From Flavobacterium psychroterrae (GTDB lineage: Bacteria > Bacteroidota > Bacteroidia > Flavobacteriales > Flavobacteriaceae): DNA of 64,000 bases. Shown one piece after another: positions 46,255 through 54,635 of the stretch. Each line of letters opens with the position of its first letter. Within the stretch, counting starts at the first letter, position 1. The stretch spans positions 62,001 to 126,000 of the forward strand of contig NZ_JAGYVZ010000005.1 of assembly GCF_018380615.1 (NCBI RefSeq), written 5' to 3'. Under the pieces are notes generated by a model. The model saw only the letters and a program-made list of their open reading frames with translations. It made no database searches and was not told the origin of the DNA. The position numbers were made by a program, and so were the translations under genes.

Positions 46255-46660
46255 TTTTGAAGGTTCAAAGTTACAAAGGTTCAGAGGTGCAGAGGAACGA
46301 GGTTATTTAGCTAAAGCTATTTTACATTATTTTCATTGTAACCTCCAACTAAACTCAATGTCATTTAAGATTTTTCAAACTATATTTTCAAGCAAAGTGC
46401 AGTTTTGAATTGCCTCCAGCTTTAGCTGGAGTTTACATAAAATCAATCCGAATGGTTTTAGCCAAAAATTCGTGATTTGGCTAAAGCCATCTTATTGTGC
46501 TTATGAAACACCTCCAACTGAAGCGGGAGCTAGTCAAAAGCTTGATTTAATGATATTGAGTTAAAGCCTGATGCAATCTAACCTCAGAACCTTTGCTCCT
46601 TTGCTCCTTTGAACCTTTGAACCTTTGCTCCTTTAAACCCTTAAACCTTAAAACTTTTTT
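46255..46660. other. Repeat-filled gap between L,D-transpeptidase and tetR, no gene
   Basis: Contains GAACCTTTG clusters (46261-46290, 46583-46650), a hairpin CTCCAGC-TTTA-GCTGGAG near 46412-46430, and a GGTTTTAGCCA / TGGCTAAAGCC pair (about 46453-46489). Similar wording (TTTAGCTAAAGC) recurs at 46307-46320. No open frame looks coding. Confidence 0.6.
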
Positions 46661-46673
46661 TTAATAAGTAAGC

Positions 46674-46701
46674 GAACGTTCATTTATTTATTATATATTT
46701 G
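46674..46701 (+). promoter_or_regulatory. Probable autoregulated promoter of the TetR gene
   Basis: GAACGTTC (46674-46681), an 8-bp perfect palindrome with near-symmetric flanks, stands upstream of a -7 box TATATTTG (46694-46701). The palindrome would cover the -33 region, as expected for a TetR-type operator. The start codon is 21 bases downstream of the -7 box. Confidence 0.55.
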
Positions 46702-46721
46702 TATCAGAATTAATCGTAATT

Positions 46722-47312
46722 ATGAGAACAAGAGATACAAATAAAGAGGAAATTGTAAAACAAAAGGCAATTGAAATGCTGGTTTCACAAGGTGTTGAAG
46801 GTTTTGGAATGAATAGGTTAGCAAAAGAATCCGGAGTTTCAGTGGCGACGCTTTATATCTATTATTCTGATAAAGAAGATCTAATTCGGAAAATTGGAAT
46901 TGAAATTGGAAAAAACTTTTTTGAAGAAATGTTAGTCGGATTTTCTTCTGAGATGTCTTTTGTAGACGGTTTACGAAAACAATGGGAAAACCGTTCTAAG
47001 TTCGCTATTATTTTTTCTCTGCAAACTACTTGTTTTGAACTCCTGAAACATTCTACTTACGGAGATGCAATTTTAGCAGAAATTACAACAGATTTTAAAC
47101 AGCAAATGTCATTATTCATTACTAATGCCATCGAAAAAAAAGAACTTCTTCCTATTACATTCGAAGTTTTCTGGAGTATTGCTTATGGATCACTTTATTC
47201 GCTTTTAGAACTCCACAGAGAAGGAAAATCCATGTCCGGAAAACCTTTTGTGCTTACCCAGGAAATTCAAGATGAAGCTTTTAATCTGGTTATAAAAGCT
47301 TTGACCCCATAA
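46722..47312 (+). CDS. TetR/AcrR family transcriptional regulator
   Basis: 196 residues. The N-terminal helix-turn-helix is KQKAIEMLVSQGVEGFGMNR followed by LAKESGVSVATLYIYYSDKE, the TetR signature. The C-terminal ligand domain has no recognised specificity. A palindrome in its promoter suggests autoregulation. It precedes a TetX-like flavoprotein gene by 97 bases in the same direction; that gene is a candidate target. Confidence 0.92.
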   Translation: MRTRDTNKEEIVKQKAIEMLVSQGVEGFGMNRLAKESGVSVATLYIYYSDKEDLIRKIGIEIGKNFFEEMLVGFSSEMSFVDGLRKQWENRSKFAIIFSLQTTCFELLKHSTYGDAILAEITTDFKQQMSLFITNAIEKKELLPITFEVFWSIAYGSLYSLLELHREGKSMSGKPFVLTQEIQDEAFNLVIKALTP

Positions 47313-47409
47313 AAAATCAATTTCAATATCAATGGCAATTGCAATTGCAAAATTCAATGTCAATTACAATTTGAATTTAATCACTACAATATCAATTAAA
47401 TAAAATCAT

Positions 47410-48555
47410 ATGAATACTTCACTTATAAAAAACAAAAAAATTGCTATCATTGGCGGTGGACCTGTTGGTTTGACAACAGCGAGAATTTTACAAATTAACG
47501 GTGCTGACGTAACAGTTTACGAAAGAGACCTAAATGCACAAGCCAGAACTTCTGGTGGAACACTTGATATTCATTCTGATTCAGGACAAAAAGCAATTCA
47601 AAAAGCTGATTTAATGGATGATTTTTATCGCTACGCAAGACCAACAGGAGAAAAAATGGCAGATATGCACGGAAATATAACTTCGGAAGAAATGCCTACT
47701 GAAGAAAATGCTTATTCAAGACCTGAAATTGACAGAAATGATTTGAGAAAAATCATGCTCGAAAATCTTAAACAAAATACTGTGGTTTGGGACAGTCAAT
47801 TGACTACTATTGAAAAAGTAGAAGATCAATATTATTTAGAATTTAAAAATGGTACAAAAGTAACCGTTGACTTTGTAATTGTTGCCAATGGAGGAAGGTC
47901 AAATGCCCGAAAATTCGTTACCGATAAAGAACCTCAACTTTCAGGAACGTATATTATTCAGGGAGAAATTGAAAATCCGGATCGTGATTATCCTGAATAT
48001 AAACTTAAATATGGTGACGGAAATGTAATGGCAATGGGCGAACAAAAGATGTTTTATTCTCATACATTACGTGACGGTTCTGTACACTTTGGTGTTTCAT
48101 TTAAAGCAGATGAAAATTGGGTTTTAAATAACGGAATTGACTTTGAAGATAATGCTTTGGTTATTTCATTTTTAAACGAAAAATTTAAAAATTGGAATGA
48201 AGATTATAAAAAATTCTTTGCCGTTTCTACTGATTTTACAGGATTGCCATTGCGTTTATTCTCTTTAGAAGAACCTTGGAAAAAACATTCAAATATCACG
48301 CTTGTAGGTGATGCAGCGCATGTTATGCCTCCGTTTGCAGGCGAAGGTGTCAATATGGGTCTGATGGATGCATATCAATTAACCGAGAATCTAACCAATG
48401 GCGAATTCAAAACTCTTCAGGATGCAATTGATGATTATGAACAAAAAATGTTTGGTTATGCTTTAGAAGCGCAACGTACTACATATCAAATGGAGGAATT
48501 ACTGCATTCTGATGTTACCACCGAAAAAATCCTAAACAGCCGCGGTGGAGTTTAA
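47410..48555 (+). CDS. FAD-dependent monooxygenase, TetX-like
   Basis: 381 residues. FAD-binding GGGPVGLTTARILQINGADV, then VYERDLNAQARTSGGTLDIH, PEIDRNDLRKIMLENL, VANGGRSNARKFVTDKE, and LVGDAAHVMPPFAGEGVNMG. From memory of TetX2 the colinear match is strong over the full length (e.g. NGGxSxxRKFVTD, HMPPFAGxGVN, LTNGxF, YEQxMF). The Gln in TYIIQGEIE matches the TetX tetracycline-ring contact, but the Arg of TetX's NRLMA is Asn here (GNVMA), and the loop after it (GEQKMFYSH) differs. So tetracycline hydroxylation cannot be assumed. It is probably controlled by the TetR gene upstream. Confidence 0.85.
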   Translation: MNTSLIKNKKIAIIGGGPVGLTTARILQINGADVTVYERDLNAQARTSGGTLDIHSDSGQKAIQKADLMDDFYRYARPTGEKMADMHGNITSEEMPTEENAYSRPEIDRNDLRKIMLENLKQNTVVWDSQLTTIEKVEDQYYLEFKNGTKVTVDFVIVANGGRSNARKFVTDKEPQLSGTYIIQGEIENPDRDYPEYKLKYGDGNVMAMGEQKMFYSHTLRDGSVHFGVSFKADENWVLNNGIDFEDNALVISFLNEKFKNWNEDYKKFFAVSTDFTGLPLRLFSLEEPWKKHSNITLVGDAAHVMPPFAGEGVNMGLMDAYQLTENLTNGEFKTLQDAIDDYEQKMFGYALEAQRTTYQMEELLHSDVTTEKILNSRGGV

Positions 48556-48690
48556 CATCATGCAAATCTTAAAAATTAATTCTAATTTTTTAAAAAAATC
48601 AACTTCCATTGTATCGTTAGTCAATTTTATTTTAATATTTTAGTTCCCCGAAGCTTCGTACATCAGCAGAAGCAATTAAAAATAAAAAAA

Positions 48691-49200
48691 ATGGTAAAAA
48701 AATTAGTTCTTCTTTTTGTATTATCAAGCTTTGCTATGACAGCGCAAAAAAAAAATGACTCAAAGTCAAAAACTTACGTTAGCCGAAAAGAAACTTATCA
48801 AATTAAATACAATCTTGATCATTGGATAAAAAGTGAAGAACCTTCAACTAATTGGGATGCGGAATTTCATGATAAATACAACGTTGTAAATGCTTATTTT
48901 AGCGAATATGATTATTTTATTACTGATAAAAGTTTAAAAAGCACTATCGAAGAGCAATACAAAGATGTTGGTGAAATTAAAAATCTGAAAATATTTAAAA
49001 AGAAAATCAACGGTATTACGGTTAATTATTTTACTTGTGATTTAGAATACAATGATTACTTATATAAATATCAAGGTTTTACTTGTAATGGAAAAGGCGG
49101 TTCGATACAAATACAATACGGCGGTCAGGCAGAAGCAATTGAACTCAACCAAAGTAGTATTGATGAATTAAACAACAGTATTTCAGCTATAATCAATTAA
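48691..49200 (+). CDS. Small exported protein of unknown function
   Basis: 169 residues. Signal peptide MVKKLVLLFVLSSFAMTAQ. The remainder is polar and aromatic-rich (YQIKYNLDHWIKSEEPSTNW, EFHDKYNVVNAYFSEYDYFI, VNYFTCDLEYNDYLYKYQGF) with two cysteines that could form a disulfide. The pattern resembles small PsbP-like or DUF-type beta proteins of Bacteroidota, but no family is recognised with confidence. It ends 4 bases before a terminator shared with guaB. Confidence 0.7.
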   Translation: MVKKLVLLFVLSSFAMTAQKKNDSKSKTYVSRKETYQIKYNLDHWIKSEEPSTNWDAEFHDKYNVVNAYFSEYDYFITDKSLKSTIEEQYKDVGEIKNLKIFKKKINGITVNYFTCDLEYNDYLYKYQGFTCNGKGGSIQIQYGGQAEAIELNQSSIDELNNSISAIIN

Positions 49201-49203
49201 TAA

Positions 49204-49242
49204 AAAAGGCATAAGAAACTAAATCTTATGCCTTTTGTTTTA
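49204..49242. terminator. Bidirectional terminator
   Basis: Perfect 12-bp stem AAAAGGCATAAG (49204-49215) / CTTATGCCTTTT (49225-49236) between convergent genes, with A and T runs on both sides. Confidence 0.85.
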
Positions 49243-49258
49243 TATTGAAAACTAAAAA

Positions 49259-50731
49259 TTATCTTGAATAATTTGGAGCTTCTTTTGTAATTGTAACATT
49301 ATGTGGATGACTTTCTGTTATTCCGCTTGACGTGATTCTAACAAAACGCCCGGTTTCTTGTAAAGTCGGAATATCTTTTGAACCACAATATCCCATTCCG
49401 GCGCGAAGACCTCCAACAAACTGAAGCATACTTTCGTTCAATTCTCCTTTGTAAGGAACACGACCAACGATTCCTTCAGGAACTAATTTTTTAACATCGT
49501 CCTCAACATCTTGAAAGTAACGATCTTTTGATCCGGTTTGCATAGCTTCAACAGAACCCATTCCGCGGTATGATTTGAATTTTCTTCCTTCGAAGATAAT
49601 AGTTTCACCCGGAGACTCTTTTGTTCCTGCTAATAATGAACCTAACATTACACAGTCAGCACCTGCAGCGATTGCTTTAGGAATATCTCCTGTGTAACGA
49701 ATTCCACCATCAGCAATAACCGGAACTCCGGTTCCTTTGATAGCCGCAGCTACTTCAAGAACTGCTGAGAATTGTGGGAAACCAACACCTGCAACTATAC
49801 GAGTTGTACAAATAGAACCAGGTCCTATTCCTACTTTTACTCCATCTGCTCCATTTTCAACTAAATATCTAGCTGCTTCCGGAGTTGCAATGTTTCCAAC
49901 AATTACATCAATATTTGGAAATTTTGATTTTATTTGTTTTAATGTATTTACAACACCTTCTGTATGTCCGTGAGCTGTATCAATAATGATTGCATCTACT
50001 CCTGCCGCCACTAATGCTTCTGCTCTTTCAACAGCATCACCAGTTACGCCAATTGCAGCAGCAACTCTTAAACGACCAAAAACATCTTTATTTGCGATTG
50101 GTTTTTGAGTCAGCTTTGTAATATCTCTGAAAGTAATTAAACCAACTAGTTCATAGTTAGCATTTACTACCGGTAATTTTTCGATTTTATGTCCTTGTAA
50201 AACTACTTCGGCTTGTTCTAAAGAAGTTCCTTCGGCAACAGTAACTAAGTTTGTACTTGTCATTACCTCGGCGATTGGTCTTGCTCCGTTTTTTTCGAAA
50301 CGTAAATCACGATTTGTAACGATTCCTTTTAGGATTCTGTTTTCGTCAACGATTGGGATTCCTCCAATTCCGAATTCTTTCATTGCATTTTTTGCATCTG
50401 CAATTGTTGAATTCATTGGTAAAGTTACCGGATCAATAATCATTCCTGATTCAGCACGTTTTACTTTTCTAACTTTCGCAGCTTGTTGCTCGATCGTCAT
50501 ATTTTTATGTAAAACGCCTATTCCGCCTTCCTGTGCCATAGCAATTGCCATCGAACTTTCGGTAACGGTATCCATAGCAGCTGATACTATTGGAACGTTT
50601 AATGTTATATTTCTAGAAAATTTTGATTTGATACTCACTTCGCGAGGAAGCACATTCGAGTAGTTAGGTACTAATAATACATCGTCGTAAGTTAAACCTT
50701 CGCCGATAATCTTGGAGTTGTGTGCTATCAT
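49259..50731 (-). CDS. guaB: Inosine-5'-monophosphate dehydrogenase
   Basis: Oxidises IMP to XMP in guanine nucleotide synthesis. 490 residues. Start [20 protein letters not shown], then two CBS modules ([20 protein letters not shown]), and the catalytic loop [17 protein letters not shown] with the active-site Cys, [20 protein letters not shown], the flap [17 protein letters not shown] and the C-terminal [21 protein letters not shown] -7 box TATATTTG lies at 50758-50765. Together with purA it represents both branches from IMP in this window, though the genes are not in one operon. Confidence 0.98.
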   Translation of the reverse strand: MIAHNSKIIGEGLTYDDVLLVPNYSNVLPREVSIKSKFSRNITLNVPIVSAAMDTVTESSMAIAMAQEGGIGVLHKNMTIEQQAAKVRKVKRAESGMIIDPVTLPMNSTIADAKNAMKEFGIGGIPIVDENRILKGIVTNRDLRFEKNGARPIAEVMTSTNLVTVAEGTSLEQAEVVLQGHKIEKLPVVNANYELVGLITFRDITKLTQKPIANKDVFGRLRVAAAIGVTGDAVERAEALVAAGVDAIIIDTAHGHTEGVVNTLKQIKSKFPNIDVIVGNIATPEAARYLVENGADGVKVGIGPGSICTTRIVAGVGFPQFSAVLEVAAAIKGTGVPVIADGGIRYTGDIPKAIAAGADCVMLGSLLAGTKESPGETIIFEGRKFKSYRGMGSVEAMQTGSKDRYFQDVEDDVKKLVPEGIVGRVPYKGELNESMLQFVGGLRAGMGYCGSKDIPTLQETGRFVRITSSGITESHPHNVTITKEAPNYSR

Positions 50732-50757
50732 GTTGCAATTTGTAGTTGAATTGCGTG

Positions 50758-50765
50758 CAAATATA
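50758..50765 (-). promoter_or_regulatory. -7 box for guaB
   Basis: The minus strand reads TATATTTG, 27 bases before the guaB start. Confidence 0.5.
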
Positions 50766-50862
50766 GTGAATAAATTGGAAACTTGATTACTAACTTATTC
50801 ATAAAATTAACTTAACAGGAAATGTCTATCAAAATATAATAAAGATTAAATTCCAATTTTTT

Positions 50863-50914
50863 AAATTCCAAATTCCAAGTCAATTCGAACGTCAACAATT
50901 GGAATTTGGAATTT
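50863..50914. repeat. Palindromic ATTCCAAATTCC repeat
   Basis: Perfect 16-bp arms AAATTCCAAATTCCAA (50863-50878) and TTGGAATTTGGAATTT (50899-50914). It sits between the stop of the DUF5723 gene and the guaB promoter and may act as a terminator for the former. It is the same family as the repeats at 5648-5870 and 60538-60574. Confidence 0.75.
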
Positions 50915-50934
50915 ATTATTTGAATTTTGAAAAT

Positions 50935-52335
50935 TTACTCTTCAGAATCCTGAAAAACAAAATTGAAGCCGAATTGAAATGCGATACTATTGGCTTTCGA
51001 AACATCTTTGTATTCGAGGACATTATCGACGAGAAGATACATATTGAGTTTCCCCAGTGTACCTGAAATTCCAAGACCTATGTTTTTATTTGAATAAGAA
51101 TCAAATGTATAAGTGGCTTTAACATCTAGTTTCTCGAAAATGCTTCGTTTGTAAAAAGCGGTTAAAGCAACGAAAGGTTGTACCGGCATTGACGTGATAA
51201 ACAATTGTCCTCCAACTGCGTTTACATATTTTCTATTGATTTTTCCTTTGCAGTTGCAATCTCCGTTATAACGTGATTCGCCAAATGAATATTGAAGTGA
51301 AGAATAGAATTTTGTTGGTCGCCAAGTGGTGTATTTATTGTAAAGTGTGTCTCGCAGAATGGCTTTATCAAATTCATCAAAGATATTTTCCGGTTGATTT
51401 GAAGGATCAAAACCAGGATTTACACCTTGATAATTATAGGTTCCTTTATACGTTAATGTTTCAATATCTTTGGTATGTCTGATAAAACCAAGATCAACAA
51501 TACTTGCCGTAAATTGAAGGTTTTCTTTGAAATAATACGTAAGTCCGGCATCAAGTCCAAGACCTAAACTTCCGTTAAAGAAGGTATTATGAACGATATC
51601 TTTTGGAATACTTCCGTCGTATTCGTCTTTTGTAAAAGTGGCAATTCCTGAGGTTTTAAGTTCTAAATTTGAAGCAATCACCTGATTATAAACATTAGGC
51701 GTTCCCGGGTTTTGACCTGTATAAATAAATCCTGAATTTTTAGTCGATGTTGCATTTGCGCCACTTGAATATAATTTTGCACGACCTCCTAAAACTAGTT
51801 TTTCATTTAGTTTTTTATGAAATCCAACATGAAATACTGAAAGAACTTCGGCTCTAACGTTTAAATCAGCTATATTGAATGATTTACCTATATAATCGCG
51901 ATTTCCGTCTAAGGCTAATATTGCAAGATCTTTAGGAACATACATCAAAAAATCAAATTCCTGATAAGCACCAAATGAAATATAGGATTGACTTTCTTTT
52001 CCTCCTACTCTAAATCCGCCAGAAAATAATTCAAGTTGCTGATTGACCTGAGTTTTGTCTTTGCTGGAAGAATTATTAATCACATTGCGAACTTTGTCAT
52101 TAAAATCAACTCCATTATTAGCAAATAAATCATAAGCCGAAAAACTGCTGGAACCCAAATTTGCTGAAACTCCTGATAAAACGGGAACACCAAAATAGAA
52201 TTTATACGAAACATCAGCTCCGGGATTTACGAGTGACGATTGCGGAATGGATGTGAAATTATACAGCACTTCTTTGTTTTGAGAAAAACAGGAAAGTTGA
52301 AAAGCTACGATTAAAATCAGATATATCTTTCTCAT
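50935..52335 (-). CDS. DUF5723-type outer-membrane barrel protein
   Basis: 466 residues. A signal peptide (MRKIYLILIVAFQLSCFSQ) is followed by a PQSSLVNPGADVSYKFYFGV motif characteristic of Bacteroidota barrels of this kind, then alternating strands (KLVLGGRAKLYSSGANATST, GSLGLGLDAGLTYYFKENLQ) and the end SKANSIAFQFGFNFVFQDSE, which has an aromatic near the C-terminus. The start overlaps the stop of the lipoprotein gene (ATGA, 4 bases), indicating that the two are made together. The CNCK segment near residue 362 is an unusual cysteine pair. Function unknown. Confidence 0.8.
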   Translation of the reverse strand: MRKIYLILIVAFQLSCFSQNKEVLYNFTSIPQSSLVNPGADVSYKFYFGVPVLSGVSANLGSSSFSAYDLFANNGVDFNDKVRNVINNSSSKDKTQVNQQLELFSGGFRVGGKESQSYISFGAYQEFDFLMYVPKDLAILALDGNRDYIGKSFNIADLNVRAEVLSVFHVGFHKKLNEKLVLGGRAKLYSSGANATSTKNSGFIYTGQNPGTPNVYNQVIASNLELKTSGIATFTKDEYDGSIPKDIVHNTFFNGSLGLGLDAGLTYYFKENLQFTASIVDLGFIRHTKDIETLTYKGTYNYQGVNPGFDPSNQPENIFDEFDKAILRDTLYNKYTTWRPTKFYSSLQYSFGESRYNGDCNCKGKINRKYVNAVGGQLFITSMPVQPFVALTAFYKRSIFEKLDVKATYTFDSYSNKNIGLGISGTLGKLNMYLLVDNVLEYKDVSKANSIAFQFGFNFVFQDSEE

Positions 52336-52883
52336 TCTATCTCCATATAAACGGTTGCACCTGAACGCAATTTTAAATTGCCTGTACTATTTTGATCTAA
52401 TGGAGGTCCTAGAGCCATTCTAACAAAAAAGGCTAATTTAACTGTTCTTTTTAAAAGATCTAATCTTTGATTTTCAAATACTTCGGTAGGATATTTTATA
52501 GTATTTGGGCTTCCGGAATAGGCAGGAATTGGATATGAGTCCGTTTCAAGTATTTGATTGTTAGCATCAATAAGCGCAATATCTACAGTAAAAGCTCTTA
52601 TTATGGTGTTTTCAATTTCAAAATCAAGCTCGGCTTTTACCAGATTATCTCTAAAAAATTTCTCTTTAAAAGCATCAAATTCCTCTTCATCAAATGCTAT
52701 TTGTCCGTCGCCACCATTTGCAAATTGAGTCGCAGGCACGTTAAAATAAGCAAGATTTGCTACAAACACAGGTTCTAGTTTTAGATCTTTAGTCTGATCA
52801 AAATCCAGATCGCTTGAGCACGAAAAAAACAAGATTGATAAAAATAATATTTTAGAAAATCTCTTTACAAAATTTACTTTCAT
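52332..52883 (-). CDS. Lipoprotein partner of the DUF5723 barrel
   Basis: 183 residues from ATG 52883. A longer open frame upstream to 53021 would overlap the HMG-CoA lyase gene and has no signal peptide, so it is rejected. The start MKVNFVKRFSKILFLSILFF leads to the lipobox LFFSCSS. The mature part is beta-rich (VANLAYFNVPATQFANGGDG, DNLVKAELDFEIENTIIRAF). The stop overlaps the start of the barrel gene by 4 bases. An outer-membrane pair is suggested; the function is unknown. Confidence 0.75.
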   Translation of the reverse strand: MKVNFVKRFSKILFLSILFFSCSSDLDFDQTKDLKLEPVFVANLAYFNVPATQFANGGDGQIAFDEEEFDAFKEKFFRDNLVKAELDFEIENTIIRAFTVDIALIDANNQILETDSYPIPAYSGSPNTIKYPTEVFENQRLDLLKRTVKLAFFVRMALGPPLDQNSTGNLKLRSGATVYMEIE

Positions 52884-52971
52884 AGCTAATATGTATCTAA
52901 ATAACAACAACGTTATTTTGTTAGTACTTATTATCTGCACAATAGTAAATATAGTAATTTTCTTAGTTTTA

Positions 52972-53838
52972 TCAATGAAATTTACCAAACAATTTTGAAG
53001 CTTCGTTATAAGCACTTTCAAAACTTAAGGAATTTAGTCCTGTTGATTTTTTATTAGAGGTAAAATAAGAAATTAATTTTTCGGTTGGCATATTTCCCGT
53101 TAGCTTATCAGTTGCCATTGGGCATCCGCCAAAACCCTGAATTGCGCCATCAAAACGGGTACAACCTGCTTTTGATGCTGCATCTATTTTTTCAAACCAA
53201 CTATTGGGTGTGGTATGCAAATGTGCTCCAAACTCAATCTCTGGATATTTGGGAATTAAATTCGAAAAGAGATGTGTAATAACTTCGGGCGTTGAACTGC
53301 CCACGGTATCTGAAAGTGACAATATTTTCACTCCCATTCCGGCAAGTTTTTGGGTCCATTCGCCTACGATTTCAACATTCCACGGATCTCCGTACGGATT
53401 CCCGAAACCCATCGAAAGATAGGTAACGACTTCTTTATTTTTTTTATCGGCGATTTCCAGAATTTCTTCTAAAGTTATTAAAGATTCTGCTATGGTTTTA
53501 TGGGTATTTCGCATCTGAAAATTTTCAGAAATGGAAAAAGGAAATCCTAAATATTGAATTTGCTGATGTTCTGCTGCTAACGTTGCACCTTGTGTATTGG
53601 CAATAATCGCTAACAATTTACTTGTAGTCTGCGATAAATCAAGTTGTGCCAAAACCTCGGCCGTATCCTGCATTTGCGGAATCGCTTTTGGAGATACAAA
53701 ACTCCCAAAATCAATGGTATCAAACCCTACTCTAAGCAAAGCTTGTATATATGTAACCTTGTTTTTAGTGGGAATAAAAGTTTTGATACCTTGCATAGCA
53801 TCACGAGGGCATTCGATAATCTTGATTTCTTTATTCAA
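52972..53838 (-). CDS. Hydroxymethylglutaryl-CoA lyase
   Basis: Splits HMG-CoA to acetyl-CoA and acetoacetate at the end of leucine degradation. 288 residues. Seen: KIIECPRDAMQGIKTFIPT (family motif GPRDGLQ, here CPRDAMQ), LLRVGFDTIDFGSFVSPKAI, ILSLSDTVGSSTP, EFGAHLHTTPNSWFEKIDAA with the metal-binding HxH, and the catalytic-loop QGFGGCPMATDKLTGNMPTE with its Cys. It starts with TTG at 53838; an in-frame stop lies two codons upstream and no ATG precedes residue 15. Its divergent promoter shares the region containing the three palindromes with the SatD gene. Confidence 0.92.
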   Translation of the reverse strand: MNKEIKIIECPRDAMQGIKTFIPTKNKVTYIQALLRVGFDTIDFGSFVSPKAIPQMQDTAEVLAQLDLSQTTSKLLAIIANTQGATLAAEHQQIQYLGFPFSISENFQMRNTHKTIAESLITLEEILEIADKKNKEVVTYLSMGFGNPYGDPWNVEIVGEWTQKLAGMGVKILSLSDTVGSSTPEVITHLFSNLIPKYPEIEFGAHLHTTPNSWFEKIDAASKAGCTRFDGAIQGFGGCPMATDKLTGNMPTEKLISYFTSNKKSTGLNSLSFESAYNEASKLFGKFH

Positions 53839-53912
53839 AGCTTATTCTTTAGTGAAGGCTAAGTTAGTTTCTTTTTTAAAGAAATAAAAGTTAATAATTT
53901 TCTTAATTATAC

Positions 53913-53988
53913 TATTACACCATATTGTAATAAAATATATTATTACATAAAAACGTAATTATAATAATTATTACATATATTTGTAATA
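53913..53988. promoter_or_regulatory. Three evenly spaced palindromes before satD (operator array)
   Basis: TATTACA-N6-TGTAATA occurs at 53913-53932 and 53969-53988 exactly and at 53941-53960 with two changes (CGTAATT). Starts are 28 bases apart each time. The third copy contains TATATTTG (53976-53983), a perfect -7 box reading toward the SatD gene, so binding there would block RNA polymerase. Confidence 0.7.
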
Positions 53989-54020
53989 TAAAATTAAATT
54001 ATTTTTAATTATATTTGAAT

Positions 54021-54635
54021 ATGACAAGCGTAATCACTGGTGATATTATTGGGTCAAGACAACAGCCATCAAAACATTGGGTTGAAGATTTGAAAAAAAT
54101 CTTGTCTCCGTTTGGGGAAACACCAAGTCAATGGGAAGTTTACAGAGGCGATGAATTCCAGATTGAAATTAAAGATCCGGAAGAAGCACTACTGTCGGCT
54201 ATTTTAATAAAAGCACATTTAAAAGCTTTAAAATTAGATGCCAGAATGAGTATTGGTTTTGGCGATAAAACGCATAATGCCGAGAAAATTTCCGAAAGTA
54301 ATGGTTCTGCTTTTATAAATTCAGGGGAACTTTTTGAAACTTTAAAAAAACAAAAGGTAACTTTAGCACTGAGAACGGGAGATACTATTGTTGATGAAAA
54401 ATTGAATTTGATGCTACAACTGGCTTTGACTTTTATGAACAATTGGCTTGCTCAACCTGCCGAATTTGTAGCCGTTGCAATTGAAAATCCTACTTTATCG
54501 CAAGAAGAATTGGGACAAAAATTAGGCATTAATCAAGCCGCAGTCAGCCGCAGACAAAAGCGGGCGCAGTTTGAATTGGTAATGAATTTAGATCGTTATT
54601 TCAGAACACAAATAAAACAACTTACAACGCTATGA
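54021..54635 (+). CDS. SatD-family protein with C-terminal helix-turn-helix
   Basis: 204 residues from ATG 54021 (a TTG two codons earlier is possible). The N-terminal domain is recognised from TSVITGDIIGSRQQPSKHWV and EVYRGDEFQIEIKDPEEALL, LKLDARMSIGFGDKTHNAEK, a pattern seen in SatD proteins. The last ~60 residues hold a clear helix-turn-helix: LSQEELGQKLGINQAAVSRR. So it is a DNA-binding protein, plausibly acting on the palindromes in its own promoter. The stop overlaps the DUF3307 gene start by 4 bases. Confidence 0.82.
   Translation: MTSVITGDIIGSRQQPSKHWVEDLKKILSPFGETPSQWEVYRGDEFQIEIKDPEEALLSAILIKAHLKALKLDARMSIGFGDKTHNAEKISESNGSAFINSGELFETLKKQKVTLALRTGDTIVDEKLNLMLQLALTFMNNWLAQPAEFVAVAIENPTLSQEELGQKLGINQAAVSRRQKRAQFELVMNLDRYFRTQIKQLTTL

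Noticed and set aside
52884-53021. N-terminal extension of the lipoprotein gene
   Set aside because: It overlaps the HMG-CoA lyase gene and would hide the signal peptide and lipobox.
53913-53988. Three palindromes considered as a CRISPR or integron att array
   Set aside because: Only 8-base gaps separate the 20-bp sites, and the third overlaps a promoter box; an operator fits better.
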